DNA of 64,000 bases, from NCBI RefSeq assembly GCF_030718205.1, contig NZ_JAUZQF010000018.1, positions 186,001 to 250,000 of the forward strand, given 5' to 3'. Source of the DNA: Nonomuraea turcica (lineage in GTDB: Bacteria > Actinomycetota > Actinomycetes > Streptosporangiales > Streptosporangiaceae). Under the pieces are notes generated by a model that was not told the DNA's origin, did not search any database, and saw only the letters and a program-made list of their open reading frames with translations. Positions within the stretch are counted from its first letter, which is position 1; the number at the start of each line of letters is the position of its first letter. This document shows positions 8,484 through 17,138 of the stretch, piece after piece. The translations under genes and the position numbers were made by a program.

Positions 8484-8606
8484 GCGTTGTGACCGGCCCA
8501 GGAGGCTGGGCGCCGACCGGGAACGGGGCGGGACCGGTCCGCTTGGGTGCCGGAATGCATCATCATGGAGCCCGGCACACAGCCGGTGGAGAGAGGCGAG
8601 GAAGCC

Positions 8607-9125
8607 ATGAGCGAGCTGAGCACGATGATCTTGGATCGGATCCGGGACATCCCGGATTACCCGAAGCCGGGAGTCATGTTCAAGGACATCACCCCGCTTC
8701 TGGCGGACCCTGTGGCGATGGCCGCCGTGGTGGAGGAGCTGGCCGGGCTGCACCAGGTGGACAAGATCGTGGGGATCGAGGCCCGCGGGTTCATCCTGGC
8801 CGCGCCGGTGGCGTACCGGGCGGGGGCCGGGTTCGTGCCGGTGCGCAAGAAAGGGAAACTGCCCGCCGCGACCCTCGAAGAGTCCTACGATCTGGAATAC
8901 GGCTCCGCGACCATCGAGGTGCACCGTGACGCTTTCGCGCCCGGTGACCGGGTTCTCATCGTCGACGACGTGCTCGCCACGGGCGGCACGGCGAAGGCGG
9001 CCGTGGAGTTGGTGGAGAGGGCCGGCGCCGAGGTCGTGGGCATCGCGGTGCTGATGGAGCTGGCATTTCTCAAGGGCCGGGAGCGTTTGCCGGGAGTGGA
9101 GTTGCATTCCCTGGTGATCGTCTGA
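8607..9125 (+). CDS. apt: Adenine phosphoribosyltransferase
   Basis: A 172-residue purine salvage enzyme that makes AMP from adenine and PRPP in the cytoplasm. The N-terminus RDIPDYPKPGVMFKDITPLL is the family start, and VLIVDDVLATGGTA is the PRPP-binding loop. The segment GIEARGFILAAPVAYR is also typical. ATG 8607 has a GCGAGGAAG ribosome site just upstream; the frame is open to 8547 but without a site. Placement between secF and relA is the conserved actinobacterial order. Confidence 0.96.
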   Translation: MSELSTMILDRIRDIPDYPKPGVMFKDITPLLADPVAMAAVVEELAGLHQVDKIVGIEARGFILAAPVAYRAGAGFVPVRKKGKLPAATLEESYDLEYGSATIEVHRDAFAPGDRVLIVDDVLATGGTAKAAVELVERAGAEVVGIAVLMELAFLKGRERLPGVELHSLVIV

Positions 9126-9150
9126 GCCCGGCCGGCGACAGCCGGGCTTT
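9125..9150 (+). terminator. Short hairpin terminator after apt
   Basis: AGCCCGGC (9125-9132) pairs with GCCGGGCT (9141-9148) around an 8-base loop, and TT follows. The stem begins at the last base of the apt stop codon. It would separate apt from relA, at least partly. Confidence 0.6.
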
Positions 9151-9230
9151 GCCACCTGGATACACTGGGGGATCTGGACTCGAACGTGAGGAGCCAAATC
9201 GCGTGAGGAGTCATTGCGGGAGGAGTCTGT

Positions 9231-11519
9231 GTGCCCCGTGACGCGGTCGTGCCCGACGTAACCGACTCCGGCAGTGCCGAGCCGAGCGGCGTGCCGGCAA
9301 CGCGCCGGCGGCGGTTTGGGGGTGGGGCCATGAACCCGGTGCTGGAGCCGCTGTTCCGCACGGTCCGCGCCACCCACCCCAAGGCCGACCTGCGCGTGAT
9401 CGAGCGTGCCTACGACGTCGCCGCCTACCACCACCGCGACCAGAAGCGGAAGTCCGGCGACCCGTACATCACGCATCCGCTCGCCGTGGCCACCATCCTC
9501 GCCGAGCTCGGCACCGACGACGAGACGTTGTGCGCGGCGCTGCTGCACGACACCGTCGAGGACACCGCCTACAGCCTCGACGAGCTGCGCGGCGACTTCG
9601 GTGAGACGATCGCGTCCCTGGTCGACGGCGTCACCAAGCTGGACAAGGTGAAGTTCGGCGACGCCGCGCAGGCCGAGACCGTACGCAAGATGGTGGTCGC
9701 GATGGCGCGCGACATCCGCGTGCTGATCATCAAGTTGGCCGACCGGCTGCACAACATGCGCACCATGCGCTACCTGCCCGAGCACAAACGGCACCAGAAG
9801 TCCCGCGAGACCCTGGAGATCTTCGCGCCGCTGGCCCACCGCCTGGGCATGAATACGATCAAGTGGGAGCTCGAGGACCTCGCCTTCGCCATGCTCTACC
9901 CCAAGCGCTACGACGAGATCGCGCGCATGGTGTCGGAGCGGGCGCCGCGCAGGGACCTGTTCCTGCAGGAGGTCATCGAGAAGGTCTCCGGCGACCTGCG
10001 CGAGGCGAAGATCCGCGCGGTGGTCAAGGGCCGGCCGAAGCACTACTACTCGGTCTACCAGAAGATGATCGCGCGTGACGTGGCGTTCGACGACATCTAC
10101 GACCTGGTGGGCATCCGCGTCCTGGTCGACACCGTGCGCGACTGCTACGCGGCGCTCGGGACCATCCACGCCCGGTGGAACCCGGTGCCCGGGCGGTTCA
10201 AGGACTACATCGCGATGCCCAAGTTCAACATGTACCAGTCGCTGCACACGACGGTGATCGGTCCCGAGGGCAAGCCGGTGGAGCTGCAGATCCGCACCCA
10301 CGCGATGCACCACAGGGCCGAGTACGGCGTGGCCGCGCACTGGAAGTACAAGGAGGAGGTCGGCGGCTCGGGCCCTCCCGGCAAGGTCAAGCCGGGCAGC
10401 GACATGGCCTGGCTGCGCCAGCTCCTCGACTGGCAGAAGGAGACCTCCGACCCGGGCGAGTTCCTGGATTCGCTGCGCTTCGACCTGTCGGTCTCCGAGG
10501 TCTACGTGTTCACCCCGAAGGGGCAGGTCATCGCGCTGCCCGAGGGGGCCACTCCCGTCGACTTCGCCTACGCCGTGCACACCGAGGTGGGCCACCGCTG
10601 CATCGGGGCCCGCGTCAACGGGCGGCTGGTGCCGCTGGAGTCGCGGCTGGGCAACGGTGACACCGTTGAGATCTTCACCTCCAAGTCGCCGGACGCCGGG
10701 CCGTCGCGCGACTGGCTGAAGTTCGTCAAGTCGGGCCGGGCCCGCAACAAGATCCGGCAGTGGTTCTCCAAGGAGCGCCGCGAGACCGCGATCGAGGCGG
10801 GCAAGGAGGCCATCGGCCGCGCCATGCGCAAGCAGGGACTGCCGCTGCAGCGGCTGATGTCCGGCGAGGCGCTGCTGGCCCTGGCCCGCGACCTGCGCTA
10901 CCCCGACGTGTCGGCGCTGTACGCGGCCGTGGGGGAGGGGCACATCGCGGCGCAGGCCGTCGTGCAGAAGCTCGTGGCCTCGATCGGCGGCGTCGACAGC
11001 GCCGAGGAGGACATCGCCGAGACCGCCCTGCCGACCCGGCTGCGCGGCCGCCCCCGGGGCGGCGGCGCGGGCGTCGTGGTGGCGGGGGACGCCGACGTGT
11101 GGGTGCGTCTGTCGAAGTGCTGCACCCCGGTGCCCGGTGACGAGATCGTCGGATTCGTCACCCGCGGGCACGGCGTGTCCGTGCACCGGGGCGACTGCAC
11201 CAACGTGCAGCAGCTCAAGTCGCAGCCGGACCGGCTGGTGGAGGTCAGCTGGTCGCCGAGCGACGACAGCGTCTTCCTGGTGGCCATCCAGGTGGAGGCG
11301 CTGGATCGGCCGCGCCTGCTGTCCGACGTCACCCGGACGCTGTCGGACCAGCACGTCAACATCCTGAGCGCTTCGGTGACGACGTCGCGGGACCGGGTGG
11401 CGATCAGCAAGTTCACGTTCGAGATGGGGGACCCGAAGCACCTGGGGCACGTCCTGAAGGCCGTGCGCAGCATCCAGGGGGTCTTCGACGTCTACCGGGT
11501 CAGCGGGGCCGGCAGCTGA
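9231..11519 (+). CDS. relA: Bifunctional (p)ppGpp synthetase/hydrolase, RelA/SpoT family
   Basis: A 762-residue long RSH enzyme that makes and degrades the stringent-response alarmone (p)ppGpp. The HD hydrolase domain includes YITHPL and LLHDTVED (His106-Asp107), so hydrolase activity should be intact. The synthetase domain contains VVKGRPKHYYSVYQKM and DLVGIRVLVD. A TGS domain (VYVFTPKGQVIALPEGATP) follows near residue 425, then a conserved Cys-containing region (KCCTPVPGDEIVGFVTRG) and a C-terminal ACT domain. GTG 9231 is supported by GGGAGGAG ending 5 bases upstream. Actinomycetes usually carry this single long RSH. Confidence 0.95.
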   Translation: MPRDAVVPDVTDSGSAEPSGVPATRRRRFGGGAMNPVLEPLFRTVRATHPKADLRVIERAYDVAAYHHRDQKRKSGDPYITHPLAVATILAELGTDDETLCAALLHDTVEDTAYSLDELRGDFGETIASLVDGVTKLDKVKFGDAAQAETVRKMVVAMARDIRVLIIKLADRLHNMRTMRYLPEHKRHQKSRETLEIFAPLAHRLGMNTIKWELEDLAFAMLYPKRYDEIARMVSERAPRRDLFLQEVIEKVSGDLREAKIRAVVKGRPKHYYSVYQKMIARDVAFDDIYDLVGIRVLVDTVRDCYAALGTIHARWNPVPGRFKDYIAMPKFNMYQSLHTTVIGPEGKPVELQIRTHAMHHRAEYGVAAHWKYKEEVGGSGPPGKVKPGSDMAWLRQLLDWQKETSDPGEFLDSLRFDLSVSEVYVFTPKGQVIALPEGATPVDFAYAVHTEVGHRCIGARVNGRLVPLESRLGNGDTVEIFTSKSPDAGPSRDWLKFVKSGRARNKIRQWFSKERRETAIEAGKEAIGRAMRKQGLPLQRLMSGEALLALARDLRYPDVSALYAAVGEGHIAAQAVVQKLVASIGGVDSAEEDIAETALPTRLRGRPRGGGAGVVVAGDADVWVRLSKCCTPVPGDEIVGFVTRGHGVSVHRGDCTNVQQLKSQPDRLVEVSWSPSDDSVFLVAIQVEALDRPRLLSDVTRTLSDQHVNILSASVTTSRDRVAISKFTFEMGDPKHLGHVLKAVRSIQGVFDVYRVSGAGS

Positions 11520-11728
11520 CCGACGGCCCTCGGGTGCCCCTCGCGGCCTCGGCGGGCGCGGGTGGGCCCACTCTGGACCGCTGCGTTGGCAGGGCGCCGT
11601 GGGCGCTGCTGCGTGGTGCCGGCCGATGCTGCCACCGGATCACCGTGCTGCCGATCAGGGCATTCGGGGGCTGGACGTCCATCCGGGGCGCCGGCCGCCG
11701 AGCCGCCGGACCGGGCCGTGCCCGCGGG

Positions 11729-12820
11729 TCAGCGGGGGCGGAGGTCGGGGAGGTTGACGACGATGGCCTCCTGGGTGCTGCGGGCGATCACGACGACCGC
11801 CTCCTGAGCCGGGTCCGGGTTCTCCTCGCGATGAGGCACGTACGGCGGGACGAAGACGTAGTCGCCGGGCTTGGTCTCCAGCCGCACCTCCCGCGCCCCC
11901 TCCAGGAACACGAACGACGGCGTGCCGCTGACCACGTAGATCGCCGTCTCCGACGCCCCATGGTGGTGATCGGAGGACCGGGTGGCGGGCGCGACGTGCG
12001 TCTGCCCCATCCACAACCGCGCCGACCCGGCGGTGGCCCCGCTGATGGCCGCCAGCCGCCGCATGCCCGAGCTCTGCGCCGTGTCGCCCGAGAGCCCTTC
12101 TGCGGGCACGTGACGTAGCGGCCGGTGAAACGGGTCCCCCTCGGCCCGATAGCCCTCCCAGAGCCGCCCTCCCGCCCCCTCAAGCACGTCTGAGGCCACG
12201 GCGGCCAGCCGTGCCGGGTCGTCGTGCGCGGCGAGTAGCTCGGCGGCCAGGTCCGGGTCGTGCGCGCGCAGCTCGCGCAGCAGCCACTTGCCGCTGCCCT
12301 GCCACCTGCGCCCGAACCCCAGCGCCATCCTGGCCGTCTCCTGCACCACCTGCCACCGGATGAACGTCTGCTCGCCCGGATCGATCGCCCCCGACAGGTC
12401 GTCCAGAAGGTCGGAGAGCGCGTATCTGGCCCGCTCGGCCTCTGTGTCCGTCAACCCGCCAGGACCGGCCGCCAGGCGCTCGCTCAGGGCCGTCTGGAGG
12501 TCGCTGGCCCGGCCGCTGGTCCGGTCGGTCAGCACCGCGCCCTCGGCGCACATGCGCGCCAGGGTCGGCTGGCGCCGGTCGAAGTCCTTGTCGAGGTAGG
12601 CGTGCAGGCTGGTCTCGCTGTGCACGAACAGCTCGACCGGCCACCCGCGCCAGCGCAGCGACTCGCGATAGGGGACGGGCAGGCCGTCGAGCACCACGAC
12701 GACGTCCAGGTCCGAGGTGCTGGTGCGCTGCTCGGTGAGCACGCTGCCGCCGACGAAGGCGTACAGGGCCCCCGGGAACATCTCCTCGACGAGAGCGCGA
12801 GCGACGCTGACGGGATCCAT
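11729..12820 (-). CDS. Nucleotidyltransferase-cupin fusion protein
   Basis: A 363-residue protein with two unrelated parts. Residues 1-230 resemble an aminoglycoside-type nucleotidyltransferase: GGS at 24-26 and DLD at 37-39 form the metal-binding motif, followed by a helical C-terminal half. Residues 240-363 are a cupin: MRRLAAISG, then DHHHGASETAIYVVSG with metal-binding His residues, and GDYVFVPPYVPHREENP. Cupins of this type usually stand alone and begin near the GTG codon present here at 12109, which could be an internal start. The substrates are unknown. It is the last gene before relA, converging with it. Confidence 0.8.
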   Translation of the reverse strand: MDPVSVARALVEEMFPGALYAFVGGSVLTEQRTSTSDLDVVVVLDGLPVPYRESLRWRGWPVELFVHSETSLHAYLDKDFDRRQPTLARMCAEGAVLTDRTSGRASDLQTALSERLAAGPGGLTDTEAERARYALSDLLDDLSGAIDPGEQTFIRWQVVQETARMALGFGRRWQGSGKWLLRELRAHDPDLAAELLAAHDDPARLAAVASDVLEGAGGRLWEGYRAEGDPFHRPLRHVPAEGLSGDTAQSSGMRRLAAISGATAGSARLWMGQTHVAPATRSSDHHHGASETAIYVVSGTPSFVFLEGAREVRLETKPGDYVFVPPYVPHREENPDPAQEAVVVIARSTQEAIVVNLPDLRPR

Positions 12821-12853
12821 GGCGCAAGCCTAGATCGCAGGCCGCTCCGCGTG

Positions 12854-12879
12854 CCGCCCGATTCCCCACGATCGGGCGG
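12854..12879 (-). terminator. Hairpin downstream of the DUF349 gene
   Basis: CCGCCCGAT (12854-12862) and ATCGGGCGG (12871-12879) form a perfect 9-base stem with an 8-base loop. It lies 10 bases past the stop of the minus-strand DUF349 gene and just before the start of the next minus-strand gene. No T run follows. Confidence 0.5.
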
Positions 12880-12889
12880 GAAGGCGACG

Positions 12890-14119
12890 TCAGCTGAACT
12901 CGGCCAGCGTCCGCTCGGCCTCCTCGAGCCAGGAGCGGCGGGCCACCAGGGCTTCCTCGGCCTCCTTGACGTCCTTGGCGCGCCCGGCCGCCTGCGCCTT
13001 GGCCAGCCGCTTCTCCAGCTGCTCGATCGAGGTGCGCAGCTGGTCGACCGTGCTCTGCGCGCGGGCCCTGGCCTCAGGGTTGGAACGCTTCCACTCGGCG
13101 TCCTCGGCCTTGCGCACGGCCTCGTCGACCTTGCGCAGCCCGCCCTCGAGCCGGTCGCGCTGCTCGCGCGGCACCGGGCCCGCGGCCTCCCATCGCTCCA
13201 GGATATGCCGTAGCGCGCCCCGGGCCGTACGTACGTCGGTGACCGGAAGGATCTTCTCCGCCTCGGCCAGGAGCTCCTCCTTGACCTGCGCGTTGGCCGC
13301 CAGCGAGGCGTCCCGCTCGGCGAAGACCGCCGACCGGGCCTGGAAGAACTGGTCCTGCGCGGCTTTGAAGCGGGCCCACAGCTCGTCCTCGGCCTCCCTC
13401 GAGGCCCGCCCTGCGCTCTTCCACTGCTGCATCAGCTCGCGGTAGACGGCCGCGGTCTGGCCCCAGTCGGTGGAGTCCGCGAGCGCCTCGGCCTCGGCGA
13501 CGATGCGCTCCTTGGCCGCGCGGATGCCCTCGCGCTGCTCGTCCAGCCCCGCGAAGTATTGCTTGCGCCGCTTGGCGAACGCCGTGCGGGCGGCCGACAG
13601 CCGCTTCCACAGCGCCGCCTCGGTGACCCTGTCGATGCGGTCGGCGGCCTTCCACTCCTCGACCAGCTGGCGCAGCCGCTCGCCGCCCGACTTCCAGTGG
13701 GTGGTCTCGTCGGCGATCCGCTCGGCCTCGCCGACGATGCGCTCCTTGACCGCCCTGGCCTCGGCGCGCGCGTGCTCACGGGCCGCCTTGACCTCCTCGC
13801 GGCGCTGGGCGACCAGCTCCGTCAGGCCGTCCAGGCGGGTGGTCAGCGCGGCCAGGTCGCCGATGGCGTGGGCGTCCGCGACGGCCTCGCGCAGCTTGGC
13901 GATGCTGGCCTCGGCCTGCGCCGGTGCCAGATCCGTGCCCCGCACCCGCTGCTCGAGCAGCTGAACCTGGCCCGCCAGCTCGTCGTACTTGCGATGGAAG
14001 TAGGCCAGTGCCTCTTCGGGTTCACCGGCCTGCCAGGAGCCGACGGCCCGCTCTCCCTCAGCCGTACGCACGTAGACGGTGCCGTCGTCGTCTACCCGGC
14101 CCCACGGGTCGGTGCTCAC
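12890..14119 (-). CDS. DUF349 coiled-coil protein
   Basis: A 409-residue, highly charged and helical protein with at least three DUF349 repeats. The repeat hallmarks are W-K-S/A-A-[DG]-R followed by ALWKRL or ELWARFKAA, seen near residues 160, 235 and 310. The C-terminal 60 residues look like a coiled coil (QLRTSIEQLEKRLAKAQ). Proteins of this family in actinobacteria are uncharacterised or linked loosely to stress and ribosome-related roles; no specific function is claimed. GTG 14119 is preferred over GTG 14134 because GGGAGG lies 5 bases before it. Confidence 0.85.
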   Translation of the reverse strand: MSTDPWGRVDDDGTVYVRTAEGERAVGSWQAGEPEEALAYFHRKYDELAGQVQLLEQRVRGTDLAPAQAEASIAKLREAVADAHAIGDLAALTTRLDGLTELVAQRREEVKAAREHARAEARAVKERIVGEAERIADETTHWKSGGERLRQLVEEWKAADRIDRVTEAALWKRLSAARTAFAKRRKQYFAGLDEQREGIRAAKERIVAEAEALADSTDWGQTAAVYRELMQQWKSAGRASREAEDELWARFKAAQDQFFQARSAVFAERDASLAANAQVKEELLAEAEKILPVTDVRTARGALRHILERWEAAGPVPREQRDRLEGGLRKVDEAVRKAEDAEWKRSNPEARARAQSTVDQLRTSIEQLEKRLAKAQAAGRAKDVKEAEEALVARRSWLEEAERTLAEFS

Positions 14120-14181
14120 CGTGTCCTCCCGCACTATCCATCAGACCCTTCGGGACTACTTCGTCCCTAGTTTGTATTACG

Positions 14182-15057
14182 TCAGCTCTTGCCGGCGATT
14201 GTCACGTCTTTGATTTCGACGGATTGCTTCGGTGCTCCCGTCCCGTCCCCCATGTCGGCGATGACGCCTGCTTTGCTTACCTTGTCCAGGATGTCGAGCC
14301 CCTTGGTGATCGTACCCACCGGCGTGTAAAGCGGGTCGAGTTGGATGTCTCCGAAAACGAGGAAGAACTGGCTTCCCGTGCTGCCCGGCGCCTGCGTTTT
14401 GGCCATCGCCATCACACCGCGCTTGTACTGGGCACCCTGCAGGTTCTCCTCGGCCAAGACGTAGCCGGGGCCGCCCGAGCCGTCCTGGCTCTTGCCGTCG
14501 GCCTTGGCGGTCGGGTCGCCGCACTGCAGCATCGGGAACTTGTCGCTGCCGAGCCGGTGGCACTTGCTGCCGTCGTAGTACTTCTTCTTCGCCAGGAATT
14601 CCAGCGAGTTGGTCGTGCAGGGCGCCTTGGCGTTGTTGAGCTCGACCACGATGTCGCCCTGGTTGGTCTTGAACGTCATCGTCTTCGCGGCGGGCGTGGT
14701 CTTGACGCTCTTCGGCGGCATGCCGACGTCCTTGACCTGCCCGCCGGCGGTGTCCTTGACGTAGTCGCAGGTGCCGGTCGCCGCGTCGTACGGCTTCGGC
14801 CCCGTGCTCGCGCTCGGCGCCGCCGTGGCGGTGTCGGCGGCCGACGCCGAGGGCGTGGCGGCCGCTTCCGTGGTTTGATCACCGCCGCCCAGCAGGGCGA
14901 CCGCCGCCACGATGCCGCCGACCACGATCACCACGCCCACAGTGGAGCCGATGATCGCCGTGCGCTTGGCCTTCTGCTCGCGCTCGACACGGCGCTGCAT
15001 CTGCCGCTCGTAGTGCTCACGTGCCAGCTGCTTCTGCCGGTCCTTCCCCGTGGCCAC
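14182..15057 (-). CDS. Membrane-anchored cyclophilin-type peptidyl-prolyl isomerase
   Basis: A 291-residue protein: a basic cytoplasmic stretch (residues 1-35), one transmembrane helix (AIIGSTVGVVIVVGGIVAAV), an Ala/Ser/Thr linker, then a cyclophilin domain outside the membrane from about residue 125. Cyclophilin landmarks include TNQGDIVVELNNAKAPCTTN, KCHRLG, GSTGSQFFLVF and TPVGTITKGLDILDKV. Compared with classical cyclophilins the catalytic FH-R motif reads KCHR-L, keeping His-Arg. GTG 15057 has GGGAGG 7 bases upstream; TTG 15078 and ATG 15072 are weaker. A paralogue with the same layout lies at 18955-19860. Confidence 0.9.
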   Translation of the reverse strand: MATGKDRQKQLAREHYERQMQRRVEREQKAKRTAIIGSTVGVVIVVGGIVAAVALLGGGDQTTEAAATPSASAADTATAAPSASTGPKPYDAATGTCDYVKDTAGGQVKDVGMPPKSVKTTPAAKTMTFKTNQGDIVVELNNAKAPCTTNSLEFLAKKKYYDGSKCHRLGSDKFPMLQCGDPTAKADGKSQDGSGGPGYVLAEENLQGAQYKRGVMAMAKTQAPGSTGSQFFLVFGDIQLDPLYTPVGTITKGLDILDKVSKAGVIADMGDGTGAPKQSVEIKDVTIAGKS

Positions 15058-15195
15058 CGCTTTGCCTCCCATAGTCAATCAACTGAGGTGGGCGAATCGT
15101 ATCGGCCAATGGGTAATGATTCGCAGCCCGGCGACCCGCACCGGTACCCTTCGGTTACATTCCCATTGGCTTTTCGACGAGATCACCTGAGGCAG

Positions 15196-15876
15196 ATGCT
15201 CATCGCCGGCTTCCCCGCAGGGGCCTTCCAGACCAATTGTTACGTCGTCGCGCCTGCCGCCGGTGAGGAGTGCGTCATCGTCGATCCAGGTCAGGACGCG
15301 ACCGAAGGCGTCGACGAGCTGCTGCGCGAGCACCGGCTCAAGCCGGTCGCGGTCCTGCTCACCCACGGCCACCTCGACCACGTCTGGTCGGTCGCCCCGG
15401 TCTGCGGCGCGCGCGACGTCCCCGCGTGGATCCACCCCGAGGACCGCCACCTGCTGAGCGACCCGGCCGCGGGCTGGTCCGGCACGAGCGCCTCGCTGTT
15501 CGGCGACCTCACGCTGAGCGAGCCCGACGATGTGCGCGAGCTGACCGACGGCGCGGTCCTCAAGCTGGCCGGCCTCGAGCTCGCGGTGGACCACACGCCC
15601 GGCCATACCAGGGGGTCGGTGAGCTTCCGGCTGCCCGATGACGAGGTCATGTTCTCGGGCGACCTGCTGTTCGCCGGCTCCATCGGACGCTCTGACCTGC
15701 CCGGGGGCGATTACCCGACGATCCTGCGCAGCCTGGCTGCCAAGTGCCTGCCGCTGCCTGACGATACGGTCGTCCTGCCGGGCCACGGACCACAGACCAC
15801 GATCGGCCGCGAGCGCGCTACCAACCCATACTTGAAAGAAGCAGCGCCGCACGCCGGTCCCACACGAGGGATCTAA
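15196..15876 (+). CDS. MBL-fold metallohydrolase (glyoxalase II-like)
   Basis: A 226-residue metallo-beta-lactamase-fold hydrolase. The metal motif is THGHLDH; further ligands are in DHTPGHTRGS, FSGDLLF and VLPGHGPQTT. The segment GAFQTNCYVV at the N-terminus and the overall length are typical of the YcbL/glyoxalase II-like group that often precedes hisS in actinobacteria. The exact thioester substrate is not known. ATG 15196 is preceded by TGAGG at short spacing. Its stop overlaps the hisS start (TAATG), so the two are likely translated together. Confidence 0.92.
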   Translation: MLIAGFPAGAFQTNCYVVAPAAGEECVIVDPGQDATEGVDELLREHRLKPVAVLLTHGHLDHVWSVAPVCGARDVPAWIHPEDRHLLSDPAAGWSGTSASLFGDLTLSEPDDVRELTDGAVLKLAGLELAVDHTPGHTRGSVSFRLPDDEVMFSGDLLFAGSIGRSDLPGGDYPTILRSLAAKCLPLPDDTVVLPGHGPQTTIGRERATNPYLKEAAPHAGPTRGI

Positions 15877-17138
15877 TGAGCTTCCAAGCACCCAAAGGCA
15901 CCTTCGATTGGCTGCCACCCCGCTCCGAGCGGATTCTGGCCGTCCGCGAGGCGCTGGCCGCTCCGCTGCGCCGGGCGGGATATGGCTACATCGAGACGCC
16001 TGTCTTCGAAGACACCCAGTTGTTCGCCAGGGGCGTAGGCGAGTCGACGGACATCGTCTCCAAGGAGATGTACACCTTTCCCGACAAGGCAGGCCGCTCC
16101 CTGACCTTGCGCCCCGAGGGCACGGCTTCGGTCGTGCGGGCCGTGTTGCAGCACAACCTGCACAACGGGCAGCTCCCGGTCAAGCTGTGGTATTCCGGGA
16201 GCCAGTTCCGCTACGAGCGTGCCCAGAAGGGCCGCTACCGCCACTTCTGGCAAGTGGGAGCGGAGGCGCTCGGCTCGGAGGACCCGGCGCTCGACGCCGA
16301 GCTGATCGTGCTGGGGGCCCGCGGCTTCGCCTCGCTCGGGCTCACGGGCGTCCGGCTGCTGCTCAACTCGCTGGGCGACAAGACCTGCCGCCCGGCCTAC
16401 CGGGCCGCGCTGCAGGAGTTCCTGCGCGGGCTCGACCTCGACGAGGACACCCGGGCCCGCATCGAGATCAATCCGCTGCGGGTGCTCGACGACAAGCGGC
16501 CCGAGGTGCGGGCGCAGCTCGACGGGGCGCCGCTGGTCGTCGATCACCTGTGCGCCTCCTGCACTGCGTACCACGAGGAGGTGCGGGCGCTGCTGCGGGC
16601 GTCCGGGGTGGCGTTCGAAGACGACCCGCGGCTGGTGCGCGGGCTTGACTACTACACCCGCACCACGTTCGAGTTCGTGCACGACGGGCTCGGCTCGCAG
16701 TCGGCCGTCGGCGGCGGCGGCCGCTACGACGGGCTCAGCGAGATGCTCGACGGGCCGCCGCTGCCCAGCGTCGGCTGGGCGCTCGGCGTGGACCGCACGT
16801 TCCTCGCCATGGAGGCCGAGGGCCTGCTCGGCGACGAGGCGGCGCAGGCGCGCGTGCAGGTGTACGGTGTCCCGCTGGGCGACGACGCCCGCCGCCGGAT
16901 GTTCCTGCTCGTCAGCGAACTGCGCGAGGCGGGCGTCAGCGCCGACATGGCTTTCGGCGGCAAGGGGCTCAAGGGCGCCATGAAGGGCGCCGACCGTTCG
17001 GGCGCCGCGTTCGCGCTGATCCTGGGCGAGCGCGACCTGGCCGCCAAGGCCGTGCAAGTGAAAGACCTGACCACCGCTGACCAGACCGAGGTGCCCTTGA
17101 CCGAGGTCGTCGAATTCTTGAAAGGGAAAGTGCAGTGA
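15876..17138 (+). CDS. hisS: Histidyl-tRNA synthetase
   Basis: A 420-residue class II synthetase that charges tRNA-His. The N-terminus FQAPKGTFDWLPP is typical. Motif 2 is seen in YSGSQFRYERAQKGRYRHFWQ (longer block, part quoted), the histidine loop as VRGLDYYTRTTFEF, and motif 3 as GWALGVDRTFL. The C-terminal anticodon-binding domain covers about residues 325-420. ATG 15876 has GAGGG about 5 bases upstream. The gene is coupled on both sides, to the MBL hydrolase before and to aspS after. Confidence 0.97.
   Translation: MSFQAPKGTFDWLPPRSERILAVREALAAPLRRAGYGYIETPVFEDTQLFARGVGESTDIVSKEMYTFPDKAGRSLTLRPEGTASVVRAVLQHNLHNGQLPVKLWYSGSQFRYERAQKGRYRHFWQVGAEALGSEDPALDAELIVLGARGFASLGLTGVRLLLNSLGDKTCRPAYRAALQEFLRGLDLDEDTRARIEINPLRVLDDKRPEVRAQLDGAPLVVDHLCASCTAYHEEVRALLRASGVAFEDDPRLVRGLDYYTRTTFEFVHDGLGSQSAVGGGGRYDGLSEMLDGPPLPSVGWALGVDRTFLAMEAEGLLGDEAAQARVQVYGVPLGDDARRRMFLLVSELREAGVSADMAFGGKGLKGAMKGADRSGAAFALILGERDLAAKAVQVKDLTTADQTEVPLTEVVEFLKGKVQ

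Noticed and set aside
7404..11450. A very long open frame (1348 codons) on the minus strand across secF, apt and relA
   Set aside because: It lies antisense to well-recognised genes and reads as Arg/His/Asp/Val/Gly-rich sequence typical of reverse frames in high-GC DNA.
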